From: Larix kaempferi
Taxonomy: Eukaryota > Streptophyta > Pinopsida > Pinales > Pinaceae
Direction of reading: 5' to 3'
NCBI GenBank assembly: GCA_027924585.1
Contig: BSBM01000299.1
Coordinates: 31,906,501-31,970,500, forward strand
Length of the DNA: 64,000 nt
Of this stretch, positions 37,063-50,241 are shown one piece after another. Position numbers and translations under genes: made by a program. The notes below the pieces were generated by a model that was given only the letters and a program-made list of their open reading frames with translations, ran no database searches and was not told where the DNA came from. Within the stretch, counting starts at the first letter, position 1; every line of letters begins with the position of its first letter.

Positions 37063-40000
37063 TGTACGATACCCAAAGTTGGGTTAGTACTTAGTGAATT
37101 TTTTTAAAATAAAAATTCTACCTAACACCCCTCCTACATAACCATTTACAGTGATTAATTACCTTCATCAAATAATACATAAGCCGTTAGTTTATGCTTC
37201 CAAGATTTTATAAACAACATTCATAAAAGTAAGTGTCTCATTCCTGAATATCCTAGTCAGTATAACAAAAGCCCTATAAACTTAACTGATAACTGAATCA
37301 AAGTGCGATACTGTAACATCCCCAAAGTTATTAGTGGATTGTTCAAAAATAAAACTGGTAAACCATAATTACCTATGCAAGGGTCTTCCAAACTTTTATT
37401 CTAGTCTAGAAGATAACATTAGCTCAAAACTTGAATACATCTATGCCAACCTCACATGTGCCATGAACAAATCTAAACACAGGCACGACATAGTTAATCA
37501 TAAATTATATTTGTCCAAGAATTTATTGATAAAGGCATATACTCATAACTCAACAAAACCCATTATAATCATTCACAATGCACAAAAGACAGAGGCCGAT
37601 ATACGCGTGGTTCACCCAAAACTTTTGGGCTATGTCCACCAAATAGATGTCGCGTCTTGTAATATTTATCAAAAGGATTACATCCTGGCAACGTCATTGT
37701 TGCTCTTACAGCTTATCTCAAGGAGAGTATCTTTTTCATTACCCTTGTGGGTAAACATACTTACACAAATGCAGAGGACTTCCTCTGTACTTTATAAATT
37801 TGAACTTTACATATCAGCAAGCTCTAGCGTTAGTTCAAACTCTTACACCAGTAGTGAGTCCTATCTAAAGCTGCAATTGCAGAGATTACTGGAGTAATAA
37901 CTCGATCCATCAGAGATGGAGTTATGAAAAGTACAAAACCGTCAAAGCATGGATCGTATTTTAGACAGAGGTGTGGATCAAGATCCGAATACAATTAAGA
38001 AAGTTCGAGATTTTTGTCAACAAACTCAGATCTATGATTTGACAGTCTAAATTGTTAATGAAAAACCAAGTGCTGTGACTTTAAGCTTCAATGAATACAT
38101 CCTGGAAATCGATTTTATTAACAACACTCAGACCTACGTTTCGATAGTCTAACATCATTAATAAAACCAAGTGCTACAACTTTCTTATCCATCAATGAAT
38201 ACATCCTGGAAATCGATTTATTAATAACACTTAGACCTACGTTTTGACAGTCTAAAACCATTAATAAAACCAAGTACTGCGATTTCATCCGCCATCAATG
38301 AACAGGAATTTCAATAATACAACCATCAATGATAGACTCTAAGTGAACATAGGATAATCAAAATGCATAGATTCCTATTAATGTTCTATACCACAGAGGT
38401 CGCAAACTAGACGGGGGTCTATCTCTAACAGAGATCCAAAATATTCAAATAGAGAGATATACAAACTCCTGAAACAATATTCATAGATTCTATAGATAAA
38501 AGAAAATGATTTCCATACCCGGGAGTGCTATGACTGCTATTTAACATAGATCCCCGATTTAGCATCACAATACAAATTAAAAAGAGGGATCTACGATTTA
38601 GCAAAAATAGCCATTGTGTTCCTACAGGCATGAGCAAACAGATGAAATACAAATTCAACCCACAGCAGAGAGATGACAGCGATTTCAATACCATAACTTG
38701 CTTTGTAAAAGAAAACGATTTCAATACCCTGGAGTGCTATGAATGCCATTTAACATAGATTCCCCGATTAAGCATTACAATACAAATTAAAAAGAGGGAT
38801 CTACGATTTAACATCTCAATTCATATTTAAAAGCAGGGATCTATGATTCAGGAAAAAATAACCATCGTGTTCCTACAGGCATAAGCAACCATATGAAATA
38901 CGAATTCAACCCACAGCGGAGAGATGACAGCGATTTCAATATCATAGCTTGCTTCGACTACAATTTAAACGTATCACCATAACGAACCACAATAATATAG
39001 CTACGTTTCAATATAGTACAGGGCTTCAAGATTGATCTATGATCCAATATGCATTGAGATCACTAAGAGGAACAACACGCAAAGCTAAAATCCTAAACTT
39101 CGAGTTCCACGAAATTTACATTGAATCTAGATCCATACTTAAATAGCACAGAGTTCGCTGGAGGTCTATGATTTCAAAAATGGCGCATAAAGCCGACTAT
39201 GACTTCCATCGAAGCTAGGGCTATCGTTTGCATTTAAAAATAAGCATAGAAACGAAGCATGGAAATCGAGGCAGAGATCTTCCATTTCAGTCAGATCTGG
39301 TCTATACCGTCGAGATCTATGAATTCTATCAGAGATGAACAGTAAGAACATGAAAATAGACAGGGACTCGTATCAATGGTGATAACCAATTCGCTGAAAA
39401 CCCTCAATCTATATTATGAAGGGATTTTCATTACGGTGCATTCTAAAATGGAGAACAAGTTAGGGATTCTTTCTCTAAGATCCACACGCAGAAGTAATTT
39501 ACCTATTTCCAACATCGAAAAACAAGCTAGAGTGGAGATTTCTTACATCTAAGACAGCAACGGCTACCCACCATTCTGCCGTGTAATGATGGCATCTTAA
39601 GCTACTATTGGTTCGTGTCCCGATTTGATCGTTTTGAACAGAAGTACTTCCTCTCGTGTGGAGTGCACCCAAAGGAGGATGCGGTTAACAGTCGTCCCGT
39701 TCTCAGCGCATTCCCCAAATTTTCCAATGCTGTGAAATCTGGCGGTCCCCCCTCAACATCATAAACCAATGTCTAAACAAATAGTTCCACCATGGAAAGG
39801 AAAGCCAACCCGACGCTTCAGCCGGAGAGAAAACCGAAGTGCCCAAAATGAGAAAACCCCCTCCATTAAATAATACTAATGACTAGAAGTTATCGCCGAA
39901 TCAGTGGCCAGATGGAAGTTAAGGAACTTGGAGTTCGTGGCATCAAGGAGACAACACCTGGCGTAATTCTCCTAAAAAAAAAATGCCAGGTTTCTCCATC

Positions 40001-40703
40001 GTTTAAGAGCGTGGCAGATATCTAAAGGTTATATAAACATATATATTTAAATATCCATTTTTAACCATTGTTACTCTTCCATATGTTTTACCCACCACTT
40101 ATTTATAAAATACAATTACCTGTAACCCACGAGCATGCTTACATGTTAACACTCTTCCATAAGTATAATATATTTAAAAGCCCACTAGTTTTAAATATCA
40201 TTACTCTTCTGTATTCATTATACTTAAGTATCCTTCATATTTAACTCTTGTTACTCATTCATATTCATCGATATGATTTAAAGGTTACTTGAATATAATT
40301 GGTAGTAATTATAGAAAATACACTTATATAGGAGGTTGAGCTTACCTAATATATAATCTAAGCTTATTTTAGCTTTACTAGAGTTCTCTAGCACTCTACT
40401 ATTAGAGTACGATTTTTTTCTAAGAATATAATAACTATTTGGAAGTTATCCGCAATACCAAGCGCCATGATAGCACCTAGTCCATACGTACGGTCTATTT
40501 GCGTTGTATCCAGAGGCTACCATCCTCCATTTATTTGTGTCATCCTCGCTTAGTCTACTAGGTTTACAATTTTACAATTTAGGGTTAGGCCACATAAGAT
40601 ATAAGGTTTGCTGGTAGGCCTTCGCCTTGAGCTCCTCAAAAGAAAATGGTACCATGACCAATTACATTCTCAGAAGAATAGGGCATAAAGGAGGGATATC
40701 ACA
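37063..40703 (-). repeat. Outer element 5' LTR (right copy, 3641 bp)
   Basis: Direct repeat of 5435-9076 with scattered substitutions. It ends GGGATATCACA at 40703, followed by TSD GAAAC (40704-40708). Confidence 0.93.
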
Positions 40704-40708
40704 GAAAC

Positions 40709-42246
40709 GCGAAATTAAATTTTGTGGCAGCAATCAACACATATAAAACAGATCTGGAAAATCAGATCAAGGAAGGAATTAAACAAGATGAAAATTATCA
40801 GAAATTACATGATAAAGTTGTTGAAAATGTATCTGAAAATTTAATAACAGATTACAGCATTAACGAAAAGGGTTTTATGATGTATAAAAACAAAATTTAT
40901 GTACCTAATGTGTCAAAAGTTAAACTGTTGATTTTGGATGAAATTCTTAAAAGTCCTTATTCGGAACACCTTGGTTATCAGAAAATGATAACCATGCTAA
41001 GAAAAGATTACATTTGGCCAAACATGAAGAATGAGGTGGCTAAATACATAGCTAGGTGTTTTGAATGTCAGACAAATAAAGCTGAGCATCAACACCCAGC
41101 TGGCCTATTGCAGCCATTGCCAATTTTGGAATGGAAGTGGGAAATTATAAGTATTGATTTTATAACTAGTTTGCCTAAGAATAAAAAACAGAATGACTCA
41201 ATAATGGTGGTTGTGGATAAACTTAGTAAATCTGTTCATTTTATTCTGGTTAAAACTACTTTTAAAGCTGCTAACATTGCTGATGTGTTTATGAAGCAAA
41301 TATTTCGCTTACACGGAATTCCAAAGGTAATTATTTCTGATTGAGATTCCAAGTTTACTAAAAGTTTATGGATAGCATTGTTTAAAGGTCTAAATACTAA
41401 GTTAAATTTCAGCACTTCTTTTCATCCACAAACTGACGAGTAGACTGAAAGAGTAAATCATATTTTGGAAGACATGTTAAGAATGCATGTTAAAGTCAAC
41501 CAACTAAATGGGAAGATTATTTGCATTTAGTTGAATTTGCTTACAATAACCATTATCAAACTTCTGCTAGACTTATTCCATTTGAAATTTTATATGGAAG
41601 AAAGTGCAGTACTCCTATTTCTTGGGATAACCATGTTAATAGATTAATGCTAGGACCAGATTTTTTAAGAGAGATGGACCTAACCGTGAAACAAGTACAA
41701 GGCAGTTTAAAAATTGCACAAGATAGACAAAAAAATTATGCAGATTTGAAACGAACTGAAAGATAATTTCAGGTTGGAGATCATGTCTTTGTAACGGTAA
41801 AACCCAAGAAAAGTTCTTTTAAGCTTGGGAGTTGTGCTAAACTAGCACTGAGGTACTGTGGATCATTCGAAGTCCTATCAAGGATTGGATCAGTTGCATA
41901 TCAATTGGCTCTACCATCTAACGTAAGAATACATAATTTTTTTCACATTTCTATTTTAAAGAAGTATGTGCATGATGCTACTCATGTGCTGAATTGGAAT
42001 GACATTTAGGTGGAGCCCAAAGGAGATTCTCAGGTGGAACCAGACTGTATCCTCGACAAGAGGGAAATTATGCTTCGGAATGGTACCATAGGGCAGGTAA
42101 AGGTGCAATGGAAGCACCTTAGCCCTGATGAAGCTACCTGGGAATTGGAACATAATATGTGGACAACGTATCCAATTATGTTCTAGGAATTCTATGAGGA
42201 AGAATAAGCAACATCGAGTATGATGTTGAACTTAAGTGGGGGTGTT
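40709..42246 (+). pseudogene. pol: Gypsy-A pol, 3' fragment: integrase and chromodomain
   Basis: This continues the frame left at 5434. It contains the integrase zinc finger (HLGYQKMITMLRKDYIW, CFECQTNKAEH), the core (IDFITSLPKNK; IISD then TGA then DSKF; HPQTDE then TAG then TERVNHILEDM), then FAYNNHYQTSARLIPFEILYG and the C-terminal domain. The end is chromodomain-like (EPDCILDKREIMLRNG, VQWKHLSPDEATWELE), placing it among chromoviruses, whose chromodomain guides integration to marked chromatin. Stops at 41342, about 41452 and in NWNDI-TAG-VEP fit CGA or CAG turned to TGA or TAG. A frame shift lies near 41500. The reading frame ends near 42186; a PPT (AAGTGGGGG) lies at 42234-42242. Confidence 0.92.
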
Positions 42247-43943
42247 TGTAACATACCCAACACTTGAAACATTTTATGTTGAAGGAAAAACATTGTATTA
42301 ACTTTTATTGTAAAGTTTTATATTTGGCCAAGTGGCCAAGGATGATTGTAATTGCATAATATTATTATTTAATAAAATAAAATCGGAGACACTCACCCAA
42401 AGAGACTATGGAAAGAGTGTTTACTGACCCACTAGGTGGAATGGAATTTGGGGTAGAAGGAAATGGACAAGTGGCAGCATCATGAACTCAATAACTAGCT
42501 GTTGTTATGGGACAACTCCCTTGAATTATGGTCAAAGTTCCTTGGAATGTGGAATTGGAGCTTGGGGATCATTTATTGAAAGCTAACCACTAAAAGACCT
42601 AGGTATCTTTTATAATCCATCGAATTTGAGTAGAGGCTCACACTTTTTCCGACGAAAAAATTTACCTTGTGGTTTTGCTGTATTGACACAAGAGATTCGA
42701 TGAGGGGAAAGCTATGTTTTGAGTTGTAGTGTAAGTCTGTTTCACTTTTGCTCAGTGCATATTTTTCTTGCCGAGTGCAGAGATTTTTGGGGCGTATGCA
42801 AGTCTCCATTGATTGTTGAAAGTACAACCTGAGTGCCTTGCTTCTACACAGAGTCTTCTACCTAGTGGTTCAGTAAACAACAAGAAAAATTTTAGGGGCG
42901 AAATTTAGCCCATGGGTTATTTTTCGACCTTTTTTTCCAAAAAAAGATTCACCAATTTGCCTTTTTTTCAAAGGTGATTCGCCCAAATTCCATGGGATGA
43001 TTTTGTTTTACTCTAAAAATCGCCAAAATTATCTAAAAACTATATAAAGTCCTTACAAATTTGAATATATATATATTTTTAAATCGCCATACATTTTATG
43101 GTTGCAAATTTAGGAATTAGTAAGATTTGCCAAGGTTTTTACATTTTGAAAAAATTATGGATCATTAAAATTTTCTCTACTAAATAGGATCGGTGGTCCA
43201 AGGGAGTAAGTGATTTGGATGCTTCTTCTGGAGAAAGTTTGGAGGAACAGGCCTCTTTGGGTGTTTGTCCACCCTATCGAATTATCAGGTTCTAATGGTT
43301 ATAACTTATTACTTTCATGTTTGTTGACTTATGCTTATTAGATGAATGCTGTTAGTTATTATTATGCAGATTGAAATGATTGATTTTCTGAACTGGTTAT
43401 TATCTCTGTAAGTAGTTGAAGAAGTTTTAAGATAATGATAGAATAAAATGTTTCCCTGCATTTTTCCACACATTATCTTTGTGCCGTACTCTAGTGCAAG
43501 GAAGAGTATTTAAATTAGATATGAATAATAATATGCAAGAGATAGAGATGATTGAATTCTTCTCATAAACAAATTCTCTTATGTCCCCGTACTAATTTTC
43601 TGTCTACATTGCAATAAAAATCTCTTATGTATTAAACACAGAAAAAAATAGCATTTATTTATCAAATAGAATATTTTAATATGAGATCATTCATAGTAAC
43701 ATAAGTAATAATACTTAAAAAATCCCGTGCTTCTGTCCAAAACCTAAAGTTTATTTATGGGTTAACCTTTCTTTTCAGAGAACAAATAACACATACTTTT
43801 AGTATTCTTCTCAAACAAAAATCCTTTTAAGACATATTAGTTTCTGTATTACAAACCCTAACATTATCGAAAACTCTTAGTGCAAGATATTTATAAATCA
43901 AAGCAAAGTCTAAACACTACATAAAAGGTTTTAGAAATCCTAT
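42247..43943 (+). repeat. Gypsy-A 3' LTR, end not identified
   Basis: Starts TGTAACATACCCAACACTTG just after the PPT (42243 is an alternative start). I cannot place its 3' end; the coordinate given is the base before the LTR-X target site. No other coding sequence seen here. Confidence 0.5.
42884..43175. repeat. dispersed repeat Z, copy 1
   Basis: About 190 bp align with 62508-62694 (shared order AAATTTAGC, GATTCACC, CCAAATTC, GCCAAAATT, CCTTA AATTTGAA). The ends GAAAAATTTTAG and TAAAATTTTC are inverted, so a small DNA element is possible; no TSD seen. Confidence 0.5.
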
Positions 43944-43948
43944 ATATC

Positions 43949-45518
43949 TGTTAGCACCTATTTTGTGCTAAGCATTTGAAGGGGTCCAGACCCATGGAGA
44001 AAGGTGAAAGATCTAAATTCCTCAAGCCACATGCCAAATGAAGGTGAAAATTAAACAAATTTCAAGCATTTGTCCCCAAGACTAAGATGAAATGAAGATA
44101 ATAATGCTAAGTTTAGCCTTGCAGTAAGGATGGACAGCCCAGATCAGTAGGTGAAAAGAGATCTAGGGTCCATATAGATTAGAATTTTAACATACAAAAA
44201 GGATGAAATCAAAGTTAAATTGTAATTTTATATGAAGGTATGGGGGTTTTCCACCACTAATTACTATTTAGTCATTGTTTTCCCGCAGCTATTTTGTCCA
44301 AACCAGAAGGAATTTCGGAAAACTCAAAGAGTTTTATCTCTATCATGGAACAGTATCCAATAACCTCTCTCATAATTTTCACAGGTGTTTCGGTTTGGGA
44401 GAATCGAAAGGTTTTGTAGAGGGTAATTTTCCAGTTTTCACATTTTCTGCGTGAGTCATCATTTTCTGGAGCAGATCCCGGCCAGCTGGAACGAATCTGA
44501 CGAAAATGAAAGAGGTTTTCCTTCAGCATGGTCCAATCTACAAAAAACGCTTTCATTTTTTACACAGCTATCACCATTTGAGAGATACAGTCGTGGCACC
44601 GAGAGGAATGTTTAAGCAGTCTGTGGCCAAAATTGGGAAAAAAATTGTTGTAACTGACTATTAGAGTTGTTGAACCTTCCTGTGTCGGTGTCAATGCTTT
44701 GGTAACCACTTCCTATAGAGGTAGCTCGACCTTGAAGTATGAGAAAATCTATAAATTCATTGTAATAGAAGAACTAGAGGTTGGAAAATCAAATGGGTTG
44801 AGGCCTTGGGAGAGCTCTGCTATGTTCTGAAATATTTTGTCTTTGATGTAATTGCAGTGATTGTAGTCGGTTTTAATGGTAGAGATTCATGTGTCTTCTA
44901 TCTTTACAGTCTGTCCTCTTCTCCTTCCTCATGTGCATGTGCTTCCTGTGCTTTCCTTACATTGTGTTTGTTGATTCATGCTTTAATAAGAGTAGCATTG
45001 GAATGGGATTCATAGAAATAATGCCTTGTTCCTTTCATTTCAAGCATTCACCACTAATTTCTGCTAAAGTTGGTGTAGAATTCATCCCTGCTAGATGCTC
45101 TACATCGATGGACTATTCATCCCTTCTTCTTTTATCACTAGACAATAGCATTTTGACTATAAATGGGTGGCTACCTTGCCTCTGTTTTGACATTCCTAGC
45201 AGCAACACTATATTTGTTTTAAGTTTCATGTTTTGACTCCATTTCCCATGTTTCTCCTTTGATTATCTCACCACAAATCCAATAATAAATGCCCCAATAG
45301 AAATATGATCTTCTATGCATTATTTGATTGACTAGCGTGAGCAAGAATGTTGAGCATGTGTTTTATTTGTCAAATTGTTGATCATTTTCAGTATTTTATG
45401 AATGTTAAGAGAGAGCCCTCTCAAACTAAGTTGGGTTAGTAGCTTAAGTCTAAATCTGGTTAGTGATTACCCCATATTTCCCTCTCCACAACCTTGGGGG
45501 TTAATTTGGGTGTTAACG
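43949..45518 (+). repeat. solo LTR-X (1570 bp)
   Basis: Runs from TGTTAGCACC to GGGTGTTAACG and is flanked by ATATC on both sides (43944-43948, 45519-45523). The last base is G where the other copy (4547) has A. A TATA-like CTATAAATT lies near 44749. No internal domain remains. Confidence 0.85.
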
Positions 45519-45523
45519 ATATC

Positions 45524-46689
45524 TTTTACATACCATTGGTAACATAACATATCATTACCTTATTACAATACATATTATTTTATCAAATTAACAAATATAA
45601 AACGAATAGAAACTAATTAAGCTCTCAAATATCCCAGGGTTCAAACCCTAACTTTATCTATACATACTAATACTAAGTTAAAATTTCATCTTTTAGCAAA
45701 ACAAAAGAGAATTACGAAGACAGAGTTCGACACACGAAGATTGTTTCCATACAGTCTAAGTTTTATAACTTTACAAGTTACATAACAAATCCAGGGTTCG
45801 AAACCCGTACTGATTCTCAAAAAAGTATTTAGTTATGGTAGGGTTCATGGTCTAGCCTTATGGCTTGGGTTTATACATGAACCCGAAAGATATAAATAAC
45901 CTTTTAAATCGCAGTAACGGACCCTGCTTTCGGTTACCAAATAACTGTACAAAATAACAACAATGCCGAGAGTTTTTCCTCTCAGCTTAACACTTTAAGC
46001 CTTCATTTATTCAATACATAAAACCTATAGTATTATCCATTGAAATCTAAATAGCATAAAAGGAAACAATGCGAGGTCAAGGGTACAAAACGTCAACTCC
46101 AAACTATAAACAAAATCGGGTTTTAAAACCCTAAAATTTCATCATCACATTTTATCAAAATGTCGAGGGTTAAACCCTTCGAAGCAAAATTGTATATGTT
46201 TATCATTTAAATTTTTACACAATAAAACGTTGAAGAGCCAATGCAGAGCAAGTCGAGGATTCAATCCTCCCTACACCAAAAACTTGCCATATGGCTTAAA
46301 TATTACAACAGTGGTAAAAACCAAATCTAACAACAAAACCGAATGCTCAACTAGGTCAGACGAGGACCGACATCTTGCCAAGATGAACCATACAGGGAGT
46401 CACCAAGGCTTACCAGGATTTTAAGCTCTTATTCCCGTTGCTTAGAACATAAAAAGCTAACGCCGAGAAAGAACCTGTCATTACAACATTTAACGTGTTT
46501 AAAATATTGAATGAATCTCAAAACTTAAATTTATGCAGCTGTAATAATCTCAACCCTCATGGAAGTATTATAAGGGAACCACGACTTACCTTTAGAATAA
46601 AATCTTGTATCGTGACTAAACATTTCTGTAACATTTGAGGCACTCAGCTTAAACAATGGAGTCACACAAACCACCAACAACCGCAGCAA
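45524..46689. other. unannotated DNA with repeated GGTTCAAACCC-like palindromes
   Basis: No gene seen. Short palindromic motifs resembling an RNA polymerase III B box (GGTTCGAATCC) recur near 45640, 45795, 46115, 46162 and 46253. Weak similarity to 57000-58300 suggests old transposon sequence. Confidence 0.45.
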
Positions 46690-49380
46690 GTCTTATTAGG
46701 ATGGCTCGACCCAAGGCTAACCAAAAGTAAACCATGGTTAAAGATAATCAACCATATCTAACCACAAGTCAACCACAATAAACCAAAGTCATCCATGGTT
46801 GACCAAAGTCAACAAAAAGTCAACCATGGTCATCCGAATTCATCCATGGTAAACCATAGTGAACCATGGCCAAAGAAAGTCAAACATGGTCAACCATGCT
46901 CTACCATGGCCAAGCATGGACAAACATAGTAAGCCAAAATTTAACCAAGGTTAAAGAAAGTAAACCATAGTCAAACATAATAAAAAACATAAACCAAAGT
47001 CAACCATGTTCAACAAAACGTTAACAAAAGTAAACCATGTTCAACAAAAAGTCAACATAATTCAAGCAAGCTCAACAAAAAGTCAATCATGTACAAGAAA
47101 AAGTCAACCATGGTCAACCAAAAAATCAAACGAATTCAACCAAATTCAACCATGGAAAATCATAGTCAACCATGGTCAACCATATTCAACGAAAATTCAA
47201 CCATGTTCAACCATAGTCAACCATGGGAAACCTAGTTCAACTATGCTCTATCAATGTCAACCAAAATTCAACCATCATCAAACAAAGTAAACGATGGCGA
47301 ACCATGGTCAACCATGGTAAACTATATTCAACCACAATCAATGAAAAGTAAACCAAATTCAACCATGGTTAACCAAAAGGAAACCAAAGTCAATCATAGA
47401 AGCCAAATTAAACCATGGTCAATCAAAAGTCAAGCAAATGTCAACCATAGTCAACCAAAGTCAACCAACGTTAGCATTTCCAACCAAAGTCCACCATTCT
47501 CAACCAAAATAAACCAAAGTCGACAGCGGTCAACCAAACTCAACAATGATCAACATAGTGAACCACGATCAACCATGGTCAACAAAAGTCAACCATGGTC
47601 AACTATAGTCAACCATAGTAAAAAAAAAGTCAACCATAGTTAAATGTATTCAACAAAATCCAACAACAGTCAAACAATAGTGAAATTATAATCAACCATA
47701 TGATTTTGATGTCAACCAAAATCAACCATGGTTAACCATAGCTAACCAAAGTGAAATGTGGTCAACCAAAGTCATCTATGGTCAACCAAATCCAACCAAA
47801 CTCAACTATGGTCATCCATAATTAACAATGGTAAACCATAGTTAAACAAATGTTCACTATGCTGAACCAAATCCCACAAAAAGTTAACCATGCTCAACCA
47901 AAGTGAACCATGGTTAACCATAGTCAACCAAAATTCAACCATGTTCACCTATAGGTTAATCCAAAGTCAACCATGGCTAACTATGATCAACCATTATCGA
48001 CCATAGTCAACCATAGCCAATTGTGGTCAACCATGGTCTACTGTGGTCAGCCATTATTAACCACAAGTAAACCATGGTCTACTGTGGTCAATCGCGGTCA
48101 GCCATTATTAACTACAAGTAAACCATGGTCAAACAAAGTCAAACAAATTCAACCATGGTCAACCAAAGTCAACTAAAAGCAAGCCAAAGTCAACCATGGT
48201 AAACCAAAAGGAAACCAAGCTCAACCAAACTCAACCATGGTAAACCAAAAGTCAACTATGGTTAACAAAAAAGTCATCCAAAATCAACTATATTCAACTA
48301 AATTCAACCATGGCCAACCAAAGTCAACCATGGTCAACCAATGTCAACGATGGTCGAGCATGGTCAACTAAAGTCAACCAAAAGTCATCCATGGTCAATT
48401 GTGGTCAGCCATGGTCCTCCAAAGTCAACCATGGTGAACCAAAATCATGCAAATGTCAACGATGATAAGCCATGCTCAAATAAAGTTAAGCATGGTCAAT
48501 CAAACTCAACCAAAAGCCAACCATGGTTAAGGAATTTCAACCATGGTAAGCCAAAGTCACACAAAAGTTAATGATGGTCAACCATACTCAAACAAAGTCC
48601 AGCATGGTCAAGCATGTTCAACCATGGTTAACCAAACTCAACCAAACATCAACCATGGTCAAACAAAGTCAACCATGGTCAATGGATGTCAACCATTGTC
48701 AGCTAAATTAATCCATGGTAAAACAAGGTCACACAAAAGTCAACGATGGTCAACCATGTGGAAACAAAGTCAAGCATGGTCAACCAAAGTCAACCATAGT
48801 CAAACAAAGTAAACCATGGTCAAGGAATGTCAACCATAGTAAACCAAGGTTAACTAAAGTTAACCCAAGTAAGCCATAGTTAACCATGGTCTACCATTGT
48901 CAACTAAACTCAACCATGGTAAACCATAGTCAACCCCGGTCAACAAATAGTCAACCATGGTCAACCAATAATTAATCAATGATTAACCAATGATCAAGCA
49001 TAATCAACTAATGTCAACCATTGTCAACCAAACTCAACCGTAATCAACCATGGTCAACTAATAATCAACCAATAGTAAACCAATGATCAACCATGGTCTA
49101 CCAATAGTCAACCAATGGTCAACCAATAGTCAACCATAGTTAACCATGGATAATGAATAGTTAACCATGGTAAACCAATAATCAACCAATGGTCAATCAA
49201 TGGTCAATCAATAGTCGACCATGGTCAACCAATAGTTATGCAATGGTAAACCAATGTCAACCATAGTCAACCAATTTTAACCAATGGTTGACTATGGTAT
49301 ACTATGGTTAACCATTGGTTGACCAATGGTCAACCATTACCAACAAATTGGCTAACCAATGGTTGATCACAATTGACTAT
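46690..49380. repeat. GTCAACC satellite-like array (about 2.7 kb)
   Basis: Degenerate tandem array with a 10-12 bp unit, typically GTCAACCATG or GTCAACCAAA, often joined as CCATGG. Open frames inside it are products of the repeat and not genes. Past about 49160 the spacing word becomes AATG/AATA, and near the end the orientation flips. GTCAA is the complement of the TTGAC W-box core bound by WRKY factors. Confidence 0.93.
49281..49335. repeat. inverted repeats closing the satellite array
   Basis: An imperfect palindrome (49281-49318, 16 of 19 pairs) is followed by GGTTGACC-AAT-GGTCAACC (49317-49335). Confidence 0.8.
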
Positions 49381-50220
49381 TTGTTAATAATAATAATAAT
49401 TAATGTGGCTTGCTAATTATTATTATAATAATGAAAACTCAACAATCCTTATTATTATTATTATTATTTTAATTTATTTATTTTAAAATTTTATAACAAA
49501 ACTATTATAATAATAAATAATGAACAATCCTTCCGTGTACAACGACCGTCAACTAGTAAGGCATATTAATATTAATAATATGGTTTATAAACGTTGATTG
49601 ACATATATCCACCACATTTAAATGTGTAGCCTATGGTTGATATACGCTGATCGCAGTATATAAACCATATTATTAATATTAATATGGCTTGTTAGGCGAT
49701 AGGTGTTTTAAATTAAAATAAATAATTAATTGAATTGAATTGAATTATTTTAATTTAATTTAATTAATTAATCTAATTTATATAATATAATTAATTAATT
49801 TAATTTAACTTAATTTAATTTAATTTTTAATATGTTTTAATGTTTTTATTTAATTTAATTTTTAATATGCTTTAATTTAATATAATATGTTTTAATATTT
49901 TTATTTAATTTTAATAAATTTAAATTAATTTATTTTAATTAATTTAATTTAATTTCTAACATGTTTTAATTTAAATTAGTTAATTAATTTAATTTATTTT
50001 TATTTTTATTTTTTTTAATGTGTTTTATTTAATTTAAATTAATTTAATTTTTATTTAAATTAATTTAAATTAATTTAATTATTTTTATTTTTATTTTATT
50101 TATTTTATTTTTTAATATGTTTTAATTTTTGTATTTAATTTTTTTTAATTTAATATGTATTTTTATTTTTATTTTTATTTCTAAATAACATTTTTATTAT
50201 TTTTTTAATTTAGCTATTTC
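49381..50220. repeat. AT-rich low-complexity DNA with TTTAA/AATT microsatellite
   Basis: TAA/TTA runs (49383-49520), then from about 49715 to 50215 long AATTT, TTTAA and TTTTA runs. No gene. Confidence 0.9.
49553..49695. repeat. foldback with 32-bp arms
   Basis: Arms 49558-49589 and 49659-49690 are inverted complements at 31 of 32 positions. The loop has its own palindrome CACATTTAAATGTG and a weaker pair ATATCCACC/GGTTGATAT. It could be a MITE or another palindromic element. Confidence 0.75.
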
Positions 50221-50241
50221 TTCGTTGGGTCGAATGTCTAC

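Larger units (their letters stand above)
5435..40703 (-). mobile_element. Outer non-coding LTR retrotransposon (35.3 kb incl. nested element)
   Basis: The insertion is flanked by GAAAC (5430-5434 and 40704-40708) and runs from TGTAAGATACCC to GGGATATCACA on the plus strand. The two ends (5435-9076 and 37063-40703) are direct repeats of 3642 and 3641 bp. A PBS complement (37049-37060) beside the right LTR and a polypurine tract complement beside the left LTR show the element is transcribed right to left. Without the nested insert its internal domain is about 3.26 kb. It contains no gag or pol similarity, so it must have used enzymes supplied by another element. The two LTRs differ at visibly more sites than the inner LTRs do (my impression is near 2%), so it is older than the inner element. 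Confidence 0.93.

Noticed and set aside
45794-45812. tRNA gene suggested by GGTTCGAAACCC
   Set aside because: No cloverleaf, acceptor stem or A box around the motif.
47006-48812. Several open frames of 67-129 codons in the GTCAACC array
   Set aside because: They arise because the repeat unit rarely forms stops in some frames; the peptides are low-complexity translations of the repeat (STMVNHSQPWSTK-like) with no domain.
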